Shown one piece after another: positions 1-9,476 of a stretch of DNA of 62,542 nt (positions within the stretch are counted from its first letter, which is position 1; every line of letters begins with the position of its first letter). The position numbers were made by a program, and so were the translations under genes. The notes under the pieces were generated by a model, which was not told where the DNA came from, did not search any database, and saw only the letters and a program-made list of their open reading frames with translations. The stretch is from positions 1-62,542 of the forward strand of contig JADFRG010000014.1 of the NCBI GenBank assembly GCA_022561385.1. Direction: 5' to 3'. This DNA comes from Chloroflexota bacterium (GTDB taxonomy: Bacteria > Chloroflexota > Anaerolineae > Anaerolineales > E44-bin32).

Positions 1-105
1 GTGGACCTGATCGTGCCGGTGGCACTGGAGAAGGGCAGCAAGTTCGCCATCCGAGAAGGCGGCCTGACGGTGGGCGCCGGAGTGATCACCGAGATTATCG
101 ACTAA
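1..105 (+). CDS. tuf: Elongation factor Tu, C-terminal end (partial)
   Basis: This is the last 34 codons of an open frame that enters from the left edge and stops at 103-105. The visible end ([15 protein letters not shown]) matches the conserved end of domain 3 of EF-Tu, the GTPase that delivers aminoacyl-tRNA to the ribosome. Its place 17 bases before rpsJ is the classic str-S10 junction. Everything else about the gene lies outside the window. Confidence 0.9.
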   Translation: MDLIVPVALEKGSKFAIREGGLTVGAGVITEIID

Positions 106-122
106 GGATGTCCTGACTGCTA

Positions 123-431
123 ATGGCCAAACAAAAGATCCGTATCAGGCTCAAGGCCTACGATCACCGAGTGTTGGATCAATCGGCGAAGCGAATCGTG
201 GAGACCGCCGAGCGCACCGGGGCGAAGGTCGTCGGACCGGTCCCGTTGCCGACCAAGTTGGAGCGGTTTACGGTTCGGAGATCGCCGTTTATCGATAAGG
301 ATTCACAGGAGCACTTCGAAATTCGCACGCATAAGCGCCTCATCGACGTGTTAGACCCCGATTCGAAAACTATCGACACCCTGATGCGACTCAATCTGCC
401 GGCCGGTGTGGATATTGAAATAACGATTTAG
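123..431 (+). CDS. rpsJ: 30S ribosomal protein S10
   Basis: The 102-residue product is S10, a head protein of the small subunit that also acts as NusE in transcription antitermination. The start [20 protein letters not shown] and the later stretch GPVPLPTK are diagnostic, and the length is normal. It is the first gene of the S10 block; rplC begins two bases after its stop, so the two are almost certainly translated together. Confidence 0.97.
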   Translation: MAKQKIRIRLKAYDHRVLDQSAKRIVETAERTGAKVVGPVPLPTKLERFTVRRSPFIDKDSQEHFEIRTHKRLIDVLDPDSKTIDTLMRLNLPAGVDIEITI

Positions 432-433
432 CG

Positions 434-1327
434 ATGACAGAAGAACCAGAGAATCCTCCAACTGAATCGGAAACCGAGAATGGGCAGGACGGCCCAGCCG
501 AGGAGACCATAGAAGCTCAGGCTCAGGATGATCCTGAATCCAAAGGCAGTTCAGAACCCTCCGCGGAAGCGGAACCGAGTTCAGAAGCGGAGGACGTGCC
601 ATCCGCGGAAGAGCCGGTCGATGAGCAAGATGAAGTAGACGAAGACGCAACCGCCGACGAATCGCAGGAAGTGGACGAGCCGGTCCGAATTCCGAGTCTC
701 AAAGGCTTGATCGGACGAAAAGTGGGCATGACCCAGATTTTCGACGAAACGGGCGCTGCGCTTCCGGTAACAATCATTGAAGCAGGTCCGTGCTTTATCA
801 CACAAATTCGGACTCACGCTAAGGACGGATACAACGCCGTTCAGCTCGGTCTGGAAGAAACCTCACAAAAACGTCTGACCGGTGGGCAGCTTGGCCATTT
901 GAAACGCACTAACGCGCCGCCCCTGAAACACCTGCGGGAGTTCCGAGTTCGCCATCTCGGCGATCTCGAAGAAGGCGAACGTATCACCGTTCAGGTATTT
1001 CAGGTGGGCGATCGGGTGGATGTCGTCGGCACTAGCAAGGGCCGGGGATTCGCAGGCGCCATCAAGCGGCATGGTTTTCATCGCGGGCCCAAAACCCACG
1101 GACAGTCGGATCGCGAGCGAGCACCCGGATCCCACGGCGCCGGCTCGGCGCCCGGACGAGTGTTCAGAGGCGTAAAAGGTCCTGGCCATATGGGATCGGT
1201 GCGCGTGAGCTCGCAAAACCTGCGTGTCGACCTGGTGGATCCGGAACGCAATCTGCTGGGTGTTCGGGGCAGCGTGCCCGGCCCGAACGGTGGGCTGGTA
1301 TTGGTGAAGGAGCGTCGCAAGCAATAA
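434..1327 (+). CDS. rplC: 50S ribosomal protein L3 with long acidic N-terminal extension
   Basis: The protein has 297 residues. The conserved L3 core begins only near residue 92 (GLIGRKVGMTQIF) and runs about 206 residues, the usual L3 length; it includes the SKGRGFAGAIKRHGF and GPKTHGQSDRERAPGS stretches that reach towards the peptidyl transferase centre. Residues 1-90 are extra, made almost wholly of Glu, Asp, Ser, Pro and Ala, and look disordered. The ATG at 434 lies two bases after rpsJ. A TTG at 707 could give a core-only protein, but the upstream frame has clear protein-like bias and fills the whole gap, so I favour the long form. Confidence 0.93.
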   Translation: MTEEPENPPTESETENGQDGPAEETIEAQAQDDPESKGSSEPSAEAEPSSEAEDVPSAEEPVDEQDEVDEDATADESQEVDEPVRIPSLKGLIGRKVGMTQIFDETGAALPVTIIEAGPCFITQIRTHAKDGYNAVQLGLEETSQKRLTGGQLGHLKRTNAPPLKHLREFRVRHLGDLEEGERITVQVFQVGDRVDVVGTSKGRGFAGAIKRHGFHRGPKTHGQSDRERAPGSHGAGSAPGRVFRGVKGPGHMGSVRVSSQNLRVDLVDPERNLLGVRGSVPGPNGGLVLVKERRKQ

Positions 1328-1388
1328 TATTGCGTGTAGCCATCGCGGCGAATGAAGGTTCTAAGGCCGTGTAGGCGAGATACTTGGA

Positions 1389-2024
1389 ATGAAGGCTGAA
1401 GTTTTCAATATCAAGGGCGAAAAGGTCAATACGGCTGAGCTGCCTAAGGCAATCTTTGAGGCAGAGATAAAGCCGGATCTTATGCATCAGGCGTATTTGA
1501 GGCAACTTGCGAATGCGCGCTTGGGCACACACAAGACGAAAACTCGCTCCGAAGTCGCCGGAGGGGGGCGCAAGCCCTGGCGCCAGAAGGGCACCGGGAG
1601 GGCGCGCCACGGGTCCATTCGATCGCCGATCTGGGTCGGAGGCGGCGCGGCGCATAAGCCGCAACCGAGGGACTACAGCCAGCGAATGCCTCGCAAGATG
1701 CGGCGAGCAGCATTGCGTTCGGCGCTTTCGGTTAAGGCCGGCGACAAACAAATTACGGTCCTCGACGAATTAAATATGGCAGAGCCGAACACACGCGAAA
1801 TGACCGAGATCTTAAAGGCGCTTGCGGGCGACGAGAGTGCGCTCATACTGCTTCCGGCAAAAAGCGAGAATGTGGAGAAGTCCGTTCGCAACATTCCGAA
1901 GGCCAAAGTCCTGCACGCCAGCTATGTAAACGTGAGGGATTTGTTGCATTACGACCGTCTGATCATGCCGATCGGCTCAATCGAGGTGCTCCAGAAGTAT
2001 CTCGATCCGAACAAAAGCGCATGA
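1389..2024 (+). CDS. rplD: 50S ribosomal protein L4
   Basis: This is L4, 211 residues, which lines the exit tunnel and in many bacteria represses its own operon. The loop motif around TRSEVAGGGRKPWRQKGTGR (residues about 53-72) is the conserved tunnel extension. The ATG at 1389 follows a 61-base gap after rplC, longer than elsewhere in this block. Its end overlaps rplW by four bases (ATGA), implying coupled translation. Confidence 0.97.
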   Translation: MKAEVFNIKGEKVNTAELPKAIFEAEIKPDLMHQAYLRQLANARLGTHKTKTRSEVAGGGRKPWRQKGTGRARHGSIRSPIWVGGGAAHKPQPRDYSQRMPRKMRRAALRSALSVKAGDKQITVLDELNMAEPNTREMTEILKALAGDESALILLPAKSENVEKSVRNIPKAKVLHASYVNVRDLLHYDRLIMPIGSIEVLQKYLDPNKSA

Positions 2025-2323
2025 CGCACATCTATAACATTCTCGTGCGACCGATCGTCACCGAAAAATCGGCCTATCAAACCTCGAGCCTTGGCCAATA
2101 TGTCTTCGAAGTAGCCGTGAAGGCAACCAAGGCGCAGATTAGAGAGGCGGTCGAGGTTCTTTTCGACGTGACGGTCCTGCGCGTAAATGTGGTTAATATT
2201 CCTGCCAAGCGTAGTCGTAGGCTGCGAAACCGGCGCCTGCTAATTCGGAAGGCGGGCTACAAGAAAGCCGTTGTTACTCTCGCGCCAGGCAATACGATCG
2301 ACGTTTTCGAGGGCGTGCAGTAA
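2021..2323 (+). CDS. rplW: 50S ribosomal protein L23
   Basis: L23 is 100 residues here and forms the docking site at the tunnel exit for trigger factor, SRP and the translocon. The start [17 protein letters not shown] and the conserved [16 protein letters not shown] stretch identify it. It overlaps rplD by four bases, and its stop TAA shares a base with the rplB start at 2323. Confidence 0.96.
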   Translation: MTHIYNILVRPIVTEKSAYQTSSLGQYVFEVAVKATKAQIREAVEVLFDVTVLRVNVVNIPAKRSRRLRNRRLLIRKAGYKKAVVTLAPGNTIDVFEGVQ

Positions 2324-3159
2324 TGCCAGTCCGAAAATACAAACCCACCTCACCCGGCCGTCGAGGAATGACGGGCGATCTGTTTGAGGAAATCACCAAG
2401 TCCCGGCCAGAGCGCTCGCTGACATCGCCTCGCAAGCGGCAGGGTGGACGCAATGTCCATGGGCGCGTCACGGTGAGGCACCGCGGTGGAGGACACCGCA
2501 GACAGCTGCGCAAGGTGGATTTCAAACGTAAGAAACACGGAATACCCGCCACAGTGGCGGCGATTGAATACGATCCGAACCGGTCTGCCCGGCTGGCACT
2601 CCTTTTCTACGCTGACGGGGAAAAGCGATATATCGTCGCACCCATGGAACTTAAGGTCGGGGATCGAGTGATGTCTGGACCGGAGGCAGAGATTCGGCCC
2701 GGAAACAGCCTTCCGCTCGAGAAAATCCCGCTGGGAACCGTTGTCCACAACATCGAATTGAAAGAAGGCAAAGGCGGCCAGATGGCACGTTCGGCCGGGA
2801 CCGGTGCCCAACTTTTGGGCAAGGAGGGCGTGTACGCCGCGATGCGCCTGCCATCCGGCGAAGTGCGAAGCGTGCGTTTGACCTGTTATGCGACCATTGG
2901 TGAGGTCGGCAACCCCGACCACAACAAGATCAAACTGGGGAAGGCTGGCCGGAAACGATACCTTGGAATTCGTCCGACTGTCCGCGGCTCTGCCATGTCA
3001 CCCCGCGATCATCCGCATGGGGGCGGGGAGGGGCGACAGGGCATCGGACTTCCGGGTCCAAAGAGTCCCTGGGGCAAACCAACTCTAGGCAAGAAGACAC
3101 GTCGGAATAAGAGCACCAACAAGTACATTATCCGACGTCGGTCGAAGGGAAGGCGGTAA
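2323..3159 (+). CDS. rplB: 50S ribosomal protein L2
   Basis: L2, 278 residues, is a primary 23S rRNA binder needed for subunit joining and peptidyl transferase activity. It has the expected order: basic N-terminus ([13 protein letters not shown]), the OB-fold and SH3-like core, and the C-terminal [16 protein letters not shown] segment with the conserved histidine near the catalytic centre. Length is typical. It overlaps rplW by one base and is followed four bases later by rpsS. Confidence 0.97.
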   Translation: MPVRKYKPTSPGRRGMTGDLFEEITKSRPERSLTSPRKRQGGRNVHGRVTVRHRGGGHRRQLRKVDFKRKKHGIPATVAAIEYDPNRSARLALLFYADGEKRYIVAPMELKVGDRVMSGPEAEIRPGNSLPLEKIPLGTVVHNIELKEGKGGQMARSAGTGAQLLGKEGVYAAMRLPSGEVRSVRLTCYATIGEVGNPDHNKIKLGKAGRKRYLGIRPTVRGSAMSPRDHPHGGGEGRQGIGLPGPKSPWGKPTLGKKTRRNKSTNKYIIRRRSKGRR

Positions 3160-3163
3160 CGAG

Positions 3164-3445
3164 ATGTCACGATCCCTCAAGAAAGGTCCCTTCATCGAGC
3201 CTAAGCTGCTCAGGCGCATAGAGGAGATGAATCAGCGCGGCGAAAAGAAAGTGATTCGAACCTGGAGTCGCGCAAGCTCTATTTTTCCGCAGATGGTCGG
3301 CCACACCATCGCAGTCCATGACGGCCGGCGACATATTCCAATCTACATCACGGAGAATATGGTCGGGCACAAGTTGGGCGAGTTTGCGCCTACACGTACC
3401 TTTCGTGGGCATATCGGACGGGATCGCACCACCCGGGCAAGGTAG
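3164..3445 (+). CDS. rpsS: 30S ribosomal protein S19
   Basis: The 93-residue product starts [20 protein letters not shown] and contains the conserved [20 protein letters not shown] segment. S19 sits in the 30S head beside S13 and contacts the A-site finger. It is tightly packed between rplB and rplV. Confidence 0.97.
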   Translation: MSRSLKKGPFIEPKLLRRIEEMNQRGEKKVIRTWSRASSIFPQMVGHTIAVHDGRRHIPIYITENMVGHKLGEFAPTRTFRGHIGRDRTTRAR

Positions 3446-3451
3446 CCACAG

Positions 3452-3823
3452 ATGGCAAATGGTTTTGACGTGCGAGCGACCCACCGCTATCTGCGGATAT
3501 CCCCGCAGAAAGTGCGGCTCGTGCTGGATCGGGTGCGGGGCGAAGATGTTGTGGAGGCAATGCACATCCTGAAATTCACGAACAAGGCGGCCGCCCATCC
3601 GGTGCGGATGCTGCTTCGTTCGGCAATGGCTAACGCTGAGCAGAACTTCGGCTTAAACCGAGATGACCTCTACGTGTATCGAGCGTACGCAGATGTGGGA
3701 CCCACTCGGCGTTGGCGCAGATTTGGAGCCAGGCTCCGCTTCAAGCCGATCTTGCGAAGGCAATCGCATGTGACCGTGATTCTGCGCGAACGCGAAAGTG
3801 CGCCGGAAACGGTGGGAGGTTAG
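3452..3823 (+). CDS. rplV: 50S ribosomal protein L22
   Basis: L22 (123 residues) binds all six domains of 23S rRNA and extends a beta hairpin into the exit tunnel. The motif RYLRISPQKVRLVLDRVRG near the start and the C-terminal hairpin region (GPTRRWRRFGARLRFKPI) support the call. The stop at 3821-3823 is seven bases before the rpsC start. Confidence 0.96.
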   Translation: MANGFDVRATHRYLRISPQKVRLVLDRVRGEDVVEAMHILKFTNKAAAHPVRMLLRSAMANAEQNFGLNRDDLYVYRAYADVGPTRRWRRFGARLRFKPILRRQSHVTVILRERESAPETVGG

Positions 3824-3830
3824 GGAACTT

Positions 3831-4505
3831 ATGGGCCGAAAAGTTCATCCCGTGGGATTCAGGCTGGGCATCAACCGTACCTGGGATTCGAGGTGGTTCG
3901 CGAATCGTAAGGATTACGCTAACCAGCTCCATGAAGATATAGAAATCCGGAACCTGGTCAACGGCAACACGCCTCGAGCCGGGATTTCCCTGGTGGAGAT
4001 CGAACGTTTTCCAAACAGTATCAACGTCACCGTTCACACCTCCAAGCCCGGAATCGTGATTGGAAGAAAAGGGGCAAACGTCAAAGAGTTGCGCGCGAAA
4101 CTGCAGGGGCTGACCGGCATCAACATCAAATTAGATATATCGGAAATTAAGGAACCTGACCTCGATGCGCGGCTCGTGGCCGAGAACGTAGCAAATCAGC
4201 TTGAACGGAGGATCACCCACCGCCGCGCTATGCAGCGCGCGGTCGACAGCACGATGCGGGCTGGAGCTCAAGGAGTGAAGGTGATGTGCGCCGGCCGACT
4301 AGGGGGTCATGAGATGTCGCGGACGGACTGGGCTCGCGAAGGGCGAGTGCCGGCTCAAACGTTAAGGGCCAATATTGACTTTGCGAAGGTCGAGGCCCGC
4401 ACGAACTCTGGACGTATTGGAGTGAAGGTTTGGGTCTATAAGGGAGACATCCTGCCTGAGTCCGAAGGACAGGGCGAAGCTATGGATGTTTACGTAAGCG
4501 AATGA
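3831..4505 (+). CDS. rpsC: 30S ribosomal protein S3
   Basis: S3 is 224 residues from the ATG at 3831 ([20 protein letters not shown]). An in-frame ATG at 3798 lies inside rplV and would add 11 non-conserved residues, so I chose 3831. The KH domain motif [16 protein letters not shown] is intact, followed by the C-terminal domain ending near DILPE. S3 lines the mRNA entry channel and contributes to helicase activity. Confidence 0.95.
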   Translation: MGRKVHPVGFRLGINRTWDSRWFANRKDYANQLHEDIEIRNLVNGNTPRAGISLVEIERFPNSINVTVHTSKPGIVIGRKGANVKELRAKLQGLTGINIKLDISEIKEPDLDARLVAENVANQLERRITHRRAMQRAVDSTMRAGAQGVKVMCAGRLGGHEMSRTDWAREGRVPAQTLRANIDFAKVEARTNSGRIGVKVWVYKGDILPESEGQGEAMDVYVSE

Positions 4506-4515
4506 GGATCTTAAC

Positions 4516-4935
4516 GTGTTGATGCCGAAGCGCACCAAATGGCGCAAACAAATGCGCGGCCGACGGAAAGGCATCGCCAGCCGGGGCACTACGATCGAGT
4601 TCGGCGATTACGGCCTGCAAGCATTGGAGCCGGTCTGGGTAACGTCGCGCCAGATCGAAGCCGCGCGCCGCGTACTCGTACGATATATGAAACGGCGTGG
4701 AAAGGTCTGGATCCGCATTTTTCCCGACAAACCCGTGACAAAGCGCGCGGCCGAGTCGCGTATGGGTAAGGGGAAAGGCGCCGTGGATCACTGGGTGGCG
4801 GTAGTCAAACCGGGACGCATTATGTTTGAGATTTCGGGGCTCAATGCGGAGGCCGCGCGCGAGGCGATGCGGAGGGCCACACACAAGCTGCCGCTGAAAA
4901 CCAAGTTCGTGCAGAAACAAGAATTCAGGAAATAA
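4516..4935 (+). CDS. rplP: 50S ribosomal protein L16
   Basis: L16 (139 residues) lies by the A-site tRNA and organises the 5S rRNA region. The start is read as GTG-TTG-ATG giving [19 protein letters not shown]; the ATG at 4522 is the alternative. The conserved [20 protein letters not shown] segment is present. Length is normal. Confidence 0.95.
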   Translation: MLMPKRTKWRKQMRGRRKGIASRGTTIEFGDYGLQALEPVWVTSRQIEAARRVLVRYMKRRGKVWIRIFPDKPVTKRAAESRMGKGKGAVDHWVAVVKPGRIMFEISGLNAEAAREAMRRATHKLPLKTKFVQKQEFRK

Positions 4936-4956
4936 ATTTTGTATCGGGACTAAACC

Positions 4957-5163
4957 ATGCGGGCGAAAGAAGTACGGGAGATGAGCTTGGAGAAAGCCGA
5001 AGAGACGCTCGAAGACGCGCGGGAAGCGTTCTTCAAGCTCCGTTTTCAATTCGCAACCGGGCAGCTGCCGGATACTTCAAAGCTGAGAACCGCGCGCCGC
5101 GAAATCGCGCGCATCGCAACGGTTGTCAGGGAGATGGAACGCGCGCAGGAGGTCAGCAAATGA
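4957..5163 (+). CDS. rpmC: 50S ribosomal protein L29
   Basis: This 68-residue helical-hairpin protein ([20 protein letters not shown]) has the L29 signature near [20 protein letters not shown] and sits next to L23 at the tunnel exit. Its stop overlaps the rpsQ start by four bases. Confidence 0.94.
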   Translation: MRAKEVREMSLEKAEETLEDAREAFFKLRFQFATGQLPDTSKLRTARREIARIATVVREMERAQEVSK

Positions 5164-5417
5164 GCAACACTCGTCGACGGCTAACGGGCCGCGTCGTTCG
5201 GTCCAAGACGCAGAATACGGTCACTGTGAAGGTCGACCGGACCTTCCGGCATCCCCTCTATCAAAAGGTGATGCGCGTGAGCAAGAAATTTCTGGTCCAC
5301 GATGAATTGGGCACTCAGCCCGGTGATCGTGTACGTATTGTCGAAAGCAGACCGATCTCCAAGCGGAAACGCTGGGTGGTGGAGGAAGTCCTGAAGAAGG
5401 CGGAGTCGGCAAAGTGA
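5160..5417 (+). CDS. rpsQ: 30S ribosomal protein S17
   Basis: S17, 85 residues, is an early-binding OB-fold protein of the 30S body. The pattern [19 protein letters not shown] with KRWVVEEVL at the end is typical. It overlaps rpmC and rplN by four bases each, so three consecutive genes are translationally coupled. Confidence 0.95.
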   Translation: MSNTRRRLTGRVVRSKTQNTVTVKVDRTFRHPLYQKVMRVSKKFLVHDELGTQPGDRVRIVESRPISKRKRWVVEEVLKKAESAK

Positions 5418-5785
5418 TCCAGCAGGAGAGCCACCTCAAAATCGCTGATAATACCGGGGGACGCGACATGCAGGTGATTCGCGTGCTGGGGGGGTCTAAG
5501 CGGCGCTATGGACGCGTAGGTGATCTGGTTGTGGGCAGCATCAAATCGGCGGTTCCGCATGGGACGGTTCACAAGAGCGAGATTGTGCGCGCCGTGATTG
5601 TGCGCACCGTTAAGGAATATCGACGAGAAGATGGATCCCACATTCGCTTCGATGACAACGCAGCCGTGATACTGGATACCGACGGCGTTAACCCGCGCGG
5701 CACTCGAATCTTCGGTCCGGTTGCGCGAGAGCTGCGCGAAAAAGGATTCACCAAGATTGTATCGTTGGCTCCAGAAGTGATCTGA
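5414..5785 (+). CDS. rplN: 50S ribosomal protein L14
   Basis: L14 (123 residues) uses a GTG start inside the rpsQ stop (GTGA). [20 protein letters not shown] and the C-terminal [20 protein letters not shown] are the family signatures. It lies at the intersubunit face and contacts 16S rRNA. Confidence 0.96.
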   Translation: MIQQESHLKIADNTGGRDMQVIRVLGGSKRRYGRVGDLVVGSIKSAVPHGTVHKSEIVRAVIVRTVKEYRREDGSHIRFDDNAAVILDTDGVNPRGTRIFGPVARELREKGFTKIVSLAPEVI

Positions 5786-5790
5786 GAATT

Positions 5791-6114
5791 ATGGCTAAAG
5801 TCAGGCGAGGAGACACCGTCGAAGTGATCGGCGGACGAGAGAAAGGCGCGCGCGGAGAAGTCCTGCAGGTGCTGCCAAAGGCCGAGCGGCTTGTGGTCCA
5901 GGGCATTAATCTTCGAAAGAAGCATCAGCGGCAGATCCAGGCCGGCGGCCGGACGATGTCACCAGGCATCATTCAATTTGAGGCGCCGATCAACATATCC
6001 AACGTGATGTTGGTGTGCCCTAGCTGCAACAAACGATCGCGAATATCAATCCGGCGAGAAGATGGTGTGGCCCACCGATATTGCAAGAAGTGCGACTCGC
6101 TGGTGGATGGATGA
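5791..6114 (+). CDS. rplX: 50S ribosomal protein L24 with zinc-ribbon-like tail
   Basis: L24 (107 residues) starts an early assembly step of the 50S. The KOW motif is at residues about 4-30 ([20 protein letters not shown]). The C-terminal part carries two CxxC pairs (CPSC near residue 78 and CKKC near 100), a probable zinc ribbon found in part of the L24 family. The rplE start overlaps or abuts its stop. Confidence 0.95.
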   Translation: MAKVRRGDTVEVIGGREKGARGEVLQVLPKAERLVVQGINLRKKHQRQIQAGGRTMSPGIIQFEAPINISNVMLVCPSCNKRSRISIRREDGVAHRYCKKCDSLVDG

Positions 6115-6115
6115 G

Positions 6116-6676
6116 ATGGCGGACCATTACCTGAAGAAGCGGTACTACGAGGAAGTTCTCCCCACCCTTATGCGGGAATTCGGCTTCGACAACCCCATGG
6201 AGGTTCCTAAGCTGCGGAAGGTTGTAGTGAATGTGGGCGTGGGCGAGGCGATTGATGACGCAAAGGCCTTGGATGCCGCGGTGGTCGACATGTCGATCAT
6301 CACCGGCCAGCATCCCATCATCACGCGTGCAAAGAAAAGTATTGCCAATTTTAATTTGCGAGAGGGCCGCTCCATTGGGGCAAAAGTTACGCTCCGTGGC
6401 GAACGAATGTGGTCCTTTTTTGACCGACTTATCAACGTGGCCCTCCCGCGCACGCGCGACTTTCGCGGGCTGTCTCCCAATAGTTTTGATGGAAGGGGCA
6501 GCTACACTCTGGGTATCCGGGAGCAGCTGATCTTTCCGGAAATTGACTTTGACAAGATCGACAAGATTCGGGGATTCGAAGTCACCATTGTGACTTCAGC
6601 CCCAAATGACGAACAAGGGCGTAGCCTATTGGCGCTTTTGGGCATGCCATTGAGAAAGAGCGAGGCTTATGTCTAA
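6116..6676 (+). CDS. rplE: 50S ribosomal protein L5
   Basis: L5 (186 residues) binds 5S rRNA and touches the P-site tRNA elbow. The start [20 protein letters not shown] fits the family; ATG at 6107, overlapping the rplX stop, is a possible earlier start adding three residues. [18 protein letters not shown] and [15 protein letters not shown] are conserved landmarks. Its end overlaps rpsN by eight bases. Confidence 0.95.
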   Translation: MADHYLKKRYYEEVLPTLMREFGFDNPMEVPKLRKVVVNVGVGEAIDDAKALDAAVVDMSIITGQHPIITRAKKSIANFNLREGRSIGAKVTLRGERMWSFFDRLINVALPRTRDFRGLSPNSFDGRGSYTLGIREQLIFPEIDFDKIDKIRGFEVTIVTSAPNDEQGRSLLALLGMPLRKSEAYV

Positions 6677-6851
6677 GACCGCCATGCCCTACCGGGAGCT
6701 GCGAAGGAAATACAAAGTCCGTATTCGGAATCGCTGTCGACTTTGTGGCAGGCCGCGGGGGTACTATCGACGTTTCCAGTTGTGTCGCATCTGCTTCCGG
6801 GAACTCGCGCTGGACGGAAAGATTCCGGGTGTGGTGAAGTCCTCATGGTAG
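6669..6851 (+). CDS. rpsN: 30S ribosomal protein S14, zinc-binding type Z
   Basis: The 60-residue product carries CRLC (residues about 22-25) and CRIC (about 38-41), the four zinc ligands of the short S14 type. Long, zinc-free S14 proteins are about 100 residues, so this is the C+ form. The start overlaps rplE by eight bases. S14 is a late-assembling head protein. Confidence 0.95.
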   Translation: MSKTAMPYRELRRKYKVRIRNRCRLCGRPRGYYRRFQLCRICFRELALDGKIPGVVKSSW

Positions 6852-6873
6852 ACAGGCGTTTGGAGACTAACCC

Positions 6874-7281
6874 GTGACGACTTCAGATCCGATTGCAGAC
6901 ATGCTTACGCGCATCCGCAACGCGGTCATCGGCGGGCAGCAGCTCGTGTCGATGCCGAGTTCGAAAATAAAAGTTGAGATCGCCAAAATATTGCATTCGG
7001 AAGGCTACTTCGAAAAGTACGAAGAGTCCGAGGAGAATAACCGCAAGACGCTGCGCCTGAAACTCAAATATGTGGGTGAGCGACGATCGCGCAAACCAGT
7101 GATCACAGGCATCAAGCGCGTGAGCCGCCCGGGTCGTCGGACCTACGTAAACAAGCGCGAGATCCCCTGGGTTCGCTCAGGAATGGGAGTTGCGATCCTT
7201 ACAACGCCCAAGGGGGTAATGACCGGCGTGAGAGCCAAACAGCTCGGAGTAGGCGGAGAGCTGCTTTGCGAAGTCTGGTGA
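6874..7281 (+). CDS. rpsH: 30S ribosomal protein S8
   Basis: S8 (135 residues, GTG start) binds 16S helix 21 and in several bacteria represses the spc operon. The start TTSDPIADMLTRIRNAVIGG and the C-terminal GVRAKQLGVGGELLCEVW are diagnostic. Length is normal. Confidence 0.96.
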   Translation: MTTSDPIADMLTRIRNAVIGGQQLVSMPSSKIKVEIAKILHSEGYFEKYEESEENNRKTLRLKLKYVGERRSRKPVITGIKRVSRPGRRTYVNKREIPWVRSGMGVAILTTPKGVMTGVRAKQLGVGGELLCEVW

Positions 7282-7298
7282 GGTCAGGAGTCTAGTCC

Positions 7299-7844
7299 GT
7301 GTCTCGTATCGGTCTTATGCCAATATCCATACCCGACGGCGTCGAAGTCGAGATCAAAGGGGCCAGAGTTCGCGTAAAAGGGCCGAAGGGTGAGCTCGAG
7401 CAGGGATTTAGGCCTGAGATAGCCATCAAAGAGGAGGATGGCACCCTACGCCTCACGCGAGAATCTGATGAGCCAAAGGTCAGAGCCCTGCACGGCCTCA
7501 CGCGGGCGCTCCTGAACAACATGGTTATCGGCACCAGCGAGGGATTTGAGAAGAGCCTGGAAGTGCATGGAGTGGGGTATCGGGCGGAGCTTAAGGGAAC
7601 CAAACTTGTGCTGAATGTGGGGTTCTCCCATTCGGTGGAGATCCAGGCGCCAAGTGATATTCAATTTGAGGTCGACACGCGCGAGGGCACCATCAAGGTA
7701 AGCGGCATAGACAAACAGCTGGTCGGGCAGGTGGCTTCCGATATACGAAAGGTGCGCCCGCCCGAGCCGTATAAGGGAAAAGGCATCCGATATAAGGGCG
7801 AATATGTGCGTCGCAAGGCCGGCAAAGCGGGAAGGGTGATTTAG
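7299..7844 (+). CDS. rplF: 50S ribosomal protein L6
   Basis: L6 (181 residues, GTG start) has two related domains and sits near the factor-binding site. [19 protein letters not shown] opens it, and the family hallmark [20 protein letters not shown] closes domain 2. The stop is two bases before rplR. Confidence 0.96.
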   Translation: MSRIGLMPISIPDGVEVEIKGARVRVKGPKGELEQGFRPEIAIKEEDGTLRLTRESDEPKVRALHGLTRALLNNMVIGTSEGFEKSLEVHGVGYRAELKGTKLVLNVGFSHSVEIQAPSDIQFEVDTREGTIKVSGIDKQLVGQVASDIRKVRPPEPYKGKGIRYKGEYVRRKAGKAGRVI

Positions 7845-7846
7845 GA

Positions 7847-8203
7847 GTGGGAAAACGTTCACGCACCGATATGCGGAAGCGTCGGCACCGGCGAGTACGA
7901 TCGAAAATCAGCGGGACGGCGGATCGCCCGCGCCTGAACGTATATCGGAGCATAAACCAGGTCTACGCCCAATTGATCGACGACAGCAGGGGACATACAC
8001 TCGTATCTGCCTCTTCGCTGGAACAGGAACTCAAAGCGGAGGGCACTCCGGTCGAACACGCGCGCCGGGTGGGGGAACTACTGGGGGAGCGGGCCAAAGA
8101 GAGCGGGGTCAAGCAGGTCGTATTTGACCGTGGCGGCTACCGCTACCTCGGAAGAGTCAAGGCACTGGCCGAAGGGGCACGCAAGGCCGGGCTGGAGTTT
8201 TAA
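7847..8203 (+). CDS. rplR: 50S ribosomal protein L18
   Basis: L18 (118 residues, GTG start) anchors 5S rRNA with L5. The basic N-terminus with [20 protein letters not shown] and the end [20 protein letters not shown] are typical. A 50-base gap precedes rpsE. Confidence 0.95.
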   Translation: MGKRSRTDMRKRRHRRVRSKISGTADRPRLNVYRSINQVYAQLIDDSRGHTLVSASSLEQELKAEGTPVEHARRVGELLGERAKESGVKQVVFDRGGYRYLGRVKALAEGARKAGLEF

Positions 8204-8253
8204 ACGGTATCGGAATCCCTTATTAATGGGGCCGCAAGTTAATTGGAGGAACT

Positions 8254-8787
8254 GTGAGGCGTAACTTCACCGATCGCGAACCGCGAGAAGAATTAGACGA
8301 GCGAGTGATTGATATCACGCGCGTGGCGAAGGTAGTTAAGGGAGGCCGCCAGTTTCACTTTCGAGTTGTGGTGGTTGTAGGCAACAATCGCGGCCGGGTT
8401 GGGCTTGGAATCGGCAAGGCGAGGGGTGTTCCGGATGCCATCCACAAAGCCTCAGATCGGGCGAAGCGAAATATGGCGCCCTTTACGCTCGCCGGCAATA
8501 CCATCCCCCATGAAGTGACCTCGAAGCATAGCGGCGCAGTTGTGCTGTTGAAACCGGCATCTCCCGGAACAGGAGTCATAGCCGGCGGTGCGGTGAGAGC
8601 TGTGCTCTCTGCGGCCGGCGTTCGGGACGTGCTCACCAAGTCGCTGGGGAGCGCGAACGCCTTGAATGTTGCTGAAGCCACAGTGAGAGGACTGCACCAG
8701 CTTACAGACGTCGAAGAATTGGCCTCCAATCGAGGGAAAAGCGCCGCGGAGCTGACTCCTTTCTGGATGAGAGCTAAAGATGGCTAA
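8254..8787 (+). CDS. rpsE: 30S ribosomal protein S5
   Basis: S5 (177 residues) starts at a GTG preceded by a good ribosome-binding site (GGAGGA just upstream of 8254). The double-stranded-RNA-binding fold is marked by [20 protein letters not shown] and the second domain by the glycine-rich [21 protein letters not shown]5 lines the mRNA entry channel and affects decoding accuracy. It overlaps rpmD by eight bases. Confidence 0.96.
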   Translation: MRRNFTDREPREELDERVIDITRVAKVVKGGRQFHFRVVVVVGNNRGRVGLGIGKARGVPDAIHKASDRAKRNMAPFTLAGNTIPHEVTSKHSGAVVLLKPASPGTGVIAGGAVRAVLSAAGVRDVLTKSLGSANALNVAEATVRGLHQLTDVEELASNRGKSAAELTPFWMRAKDG

Positions 8788-8974
8788 GAAGAAAGCCAAG
8801 AGCCTCACCGTTACGCTGGTGAGGAGCCCTATTGGATACCCGGAACGGCAAAAGCGAACGGTTCGCGCGCTGGGCCTCCGAAGGCTGATGCAAAGCGTGG
8901 ATCACACAGATACGCCAGTGCTCAGGGGGATGATCGCCAAGGTCCCACACCTGGTGAAAGTGGACGAATCTTGA
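8780..8974 (+). CDS. rpmD: 50S ribosomal protein L30
   Basis: The 64-residue product is the short bacterial L30 ([20 protein letters not shown], then [11 protein letters not shown]). It overlaps both neighbours, eight bases into rpsE and four into rplO, where its stop supplies the TTGA start overlap. Confidence 0.93.
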   Translation: MAKKKAKSLTVTLVRSPIGYPERQKRTVRALGLRRLMQSVDHTDTPVLRGMIAKVPHLVKVDES

Positions 8975-9420
8975 AGCTGCACGATCTTCGACCACGAAAT
9001 GGGACTCGCCGAGCTCCAAAACGAGTCGGTCGCGGGATCGCGGCCGGGCAGGGTAAAACTGCCGGACGGGGGACCAAAGGTTATGGGGCTCGCAGCGGAA
9101 GCGGAGGCCATCTGTATCGCCAGGGGGGCAACTTGCCTTTCTTCCGTCGGCTTCCTTTCAAACGTGGATTCACAAACATTCATCGGATACGTTGGGCCGA
9201 GGTCAACATCCAACGATTGGATCTGTTTGACGAGGGCTCCGAAATAACGCCTGCTCTATTGCAGGAAGCCGGTCTTATTCACGACGTGGGGGATCCCGTG
9301 GTGGTGCTCGGACACGGCAAGCTCACGAAAGCGTTCACCATTCAGGCGCACCGTGTGACATCGGGTGCTCAAGCGGCGATCGAGAAGGCCGGCGGCAAAG
9401 TCAAGCTGCTGGACCTGTAA
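8971..9420 (+). CDS. rplO: 50S ribosomal protein L15
   Basis: L15 (149 residues) begins at TTG 8971 ([20 protein letters not shown]), with no ATG or GTG in a suitable place. The glycine-rich [18 protein letters not shown] and the end [12 protein letters not shown] are family marks. It precedes secY in the usual spc order. Confidence 0.95.
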   Translation: MKLHDLRPRNGTRRAPKRVGRGIAAGQGKTAGRGTKGYGARSGSGGHLYRQGGNLPFFRRLPFKRGFTNIHRIRWAEVNIQRLDLFDEGSEITPALLQEAGLIHDVGDPVVVLGHGKLTKAFTIQAHRVTSGAQAAIEKAGGKVKLLDL

Positions 9421-9476
9421 ATCGGATCTAAAAGCGGACGGTTGGAGGTTAGGACGGCTGGGGTGAGAGGGAGTTC

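Noticed and set aside
1507-1773. Second open frame inside rplD and many similar long antisense or shifted frames in the ribosomal genes
   Set aside because: They are shadows produced by GC-rich codon usage in well-defined ribosomal protein genes.
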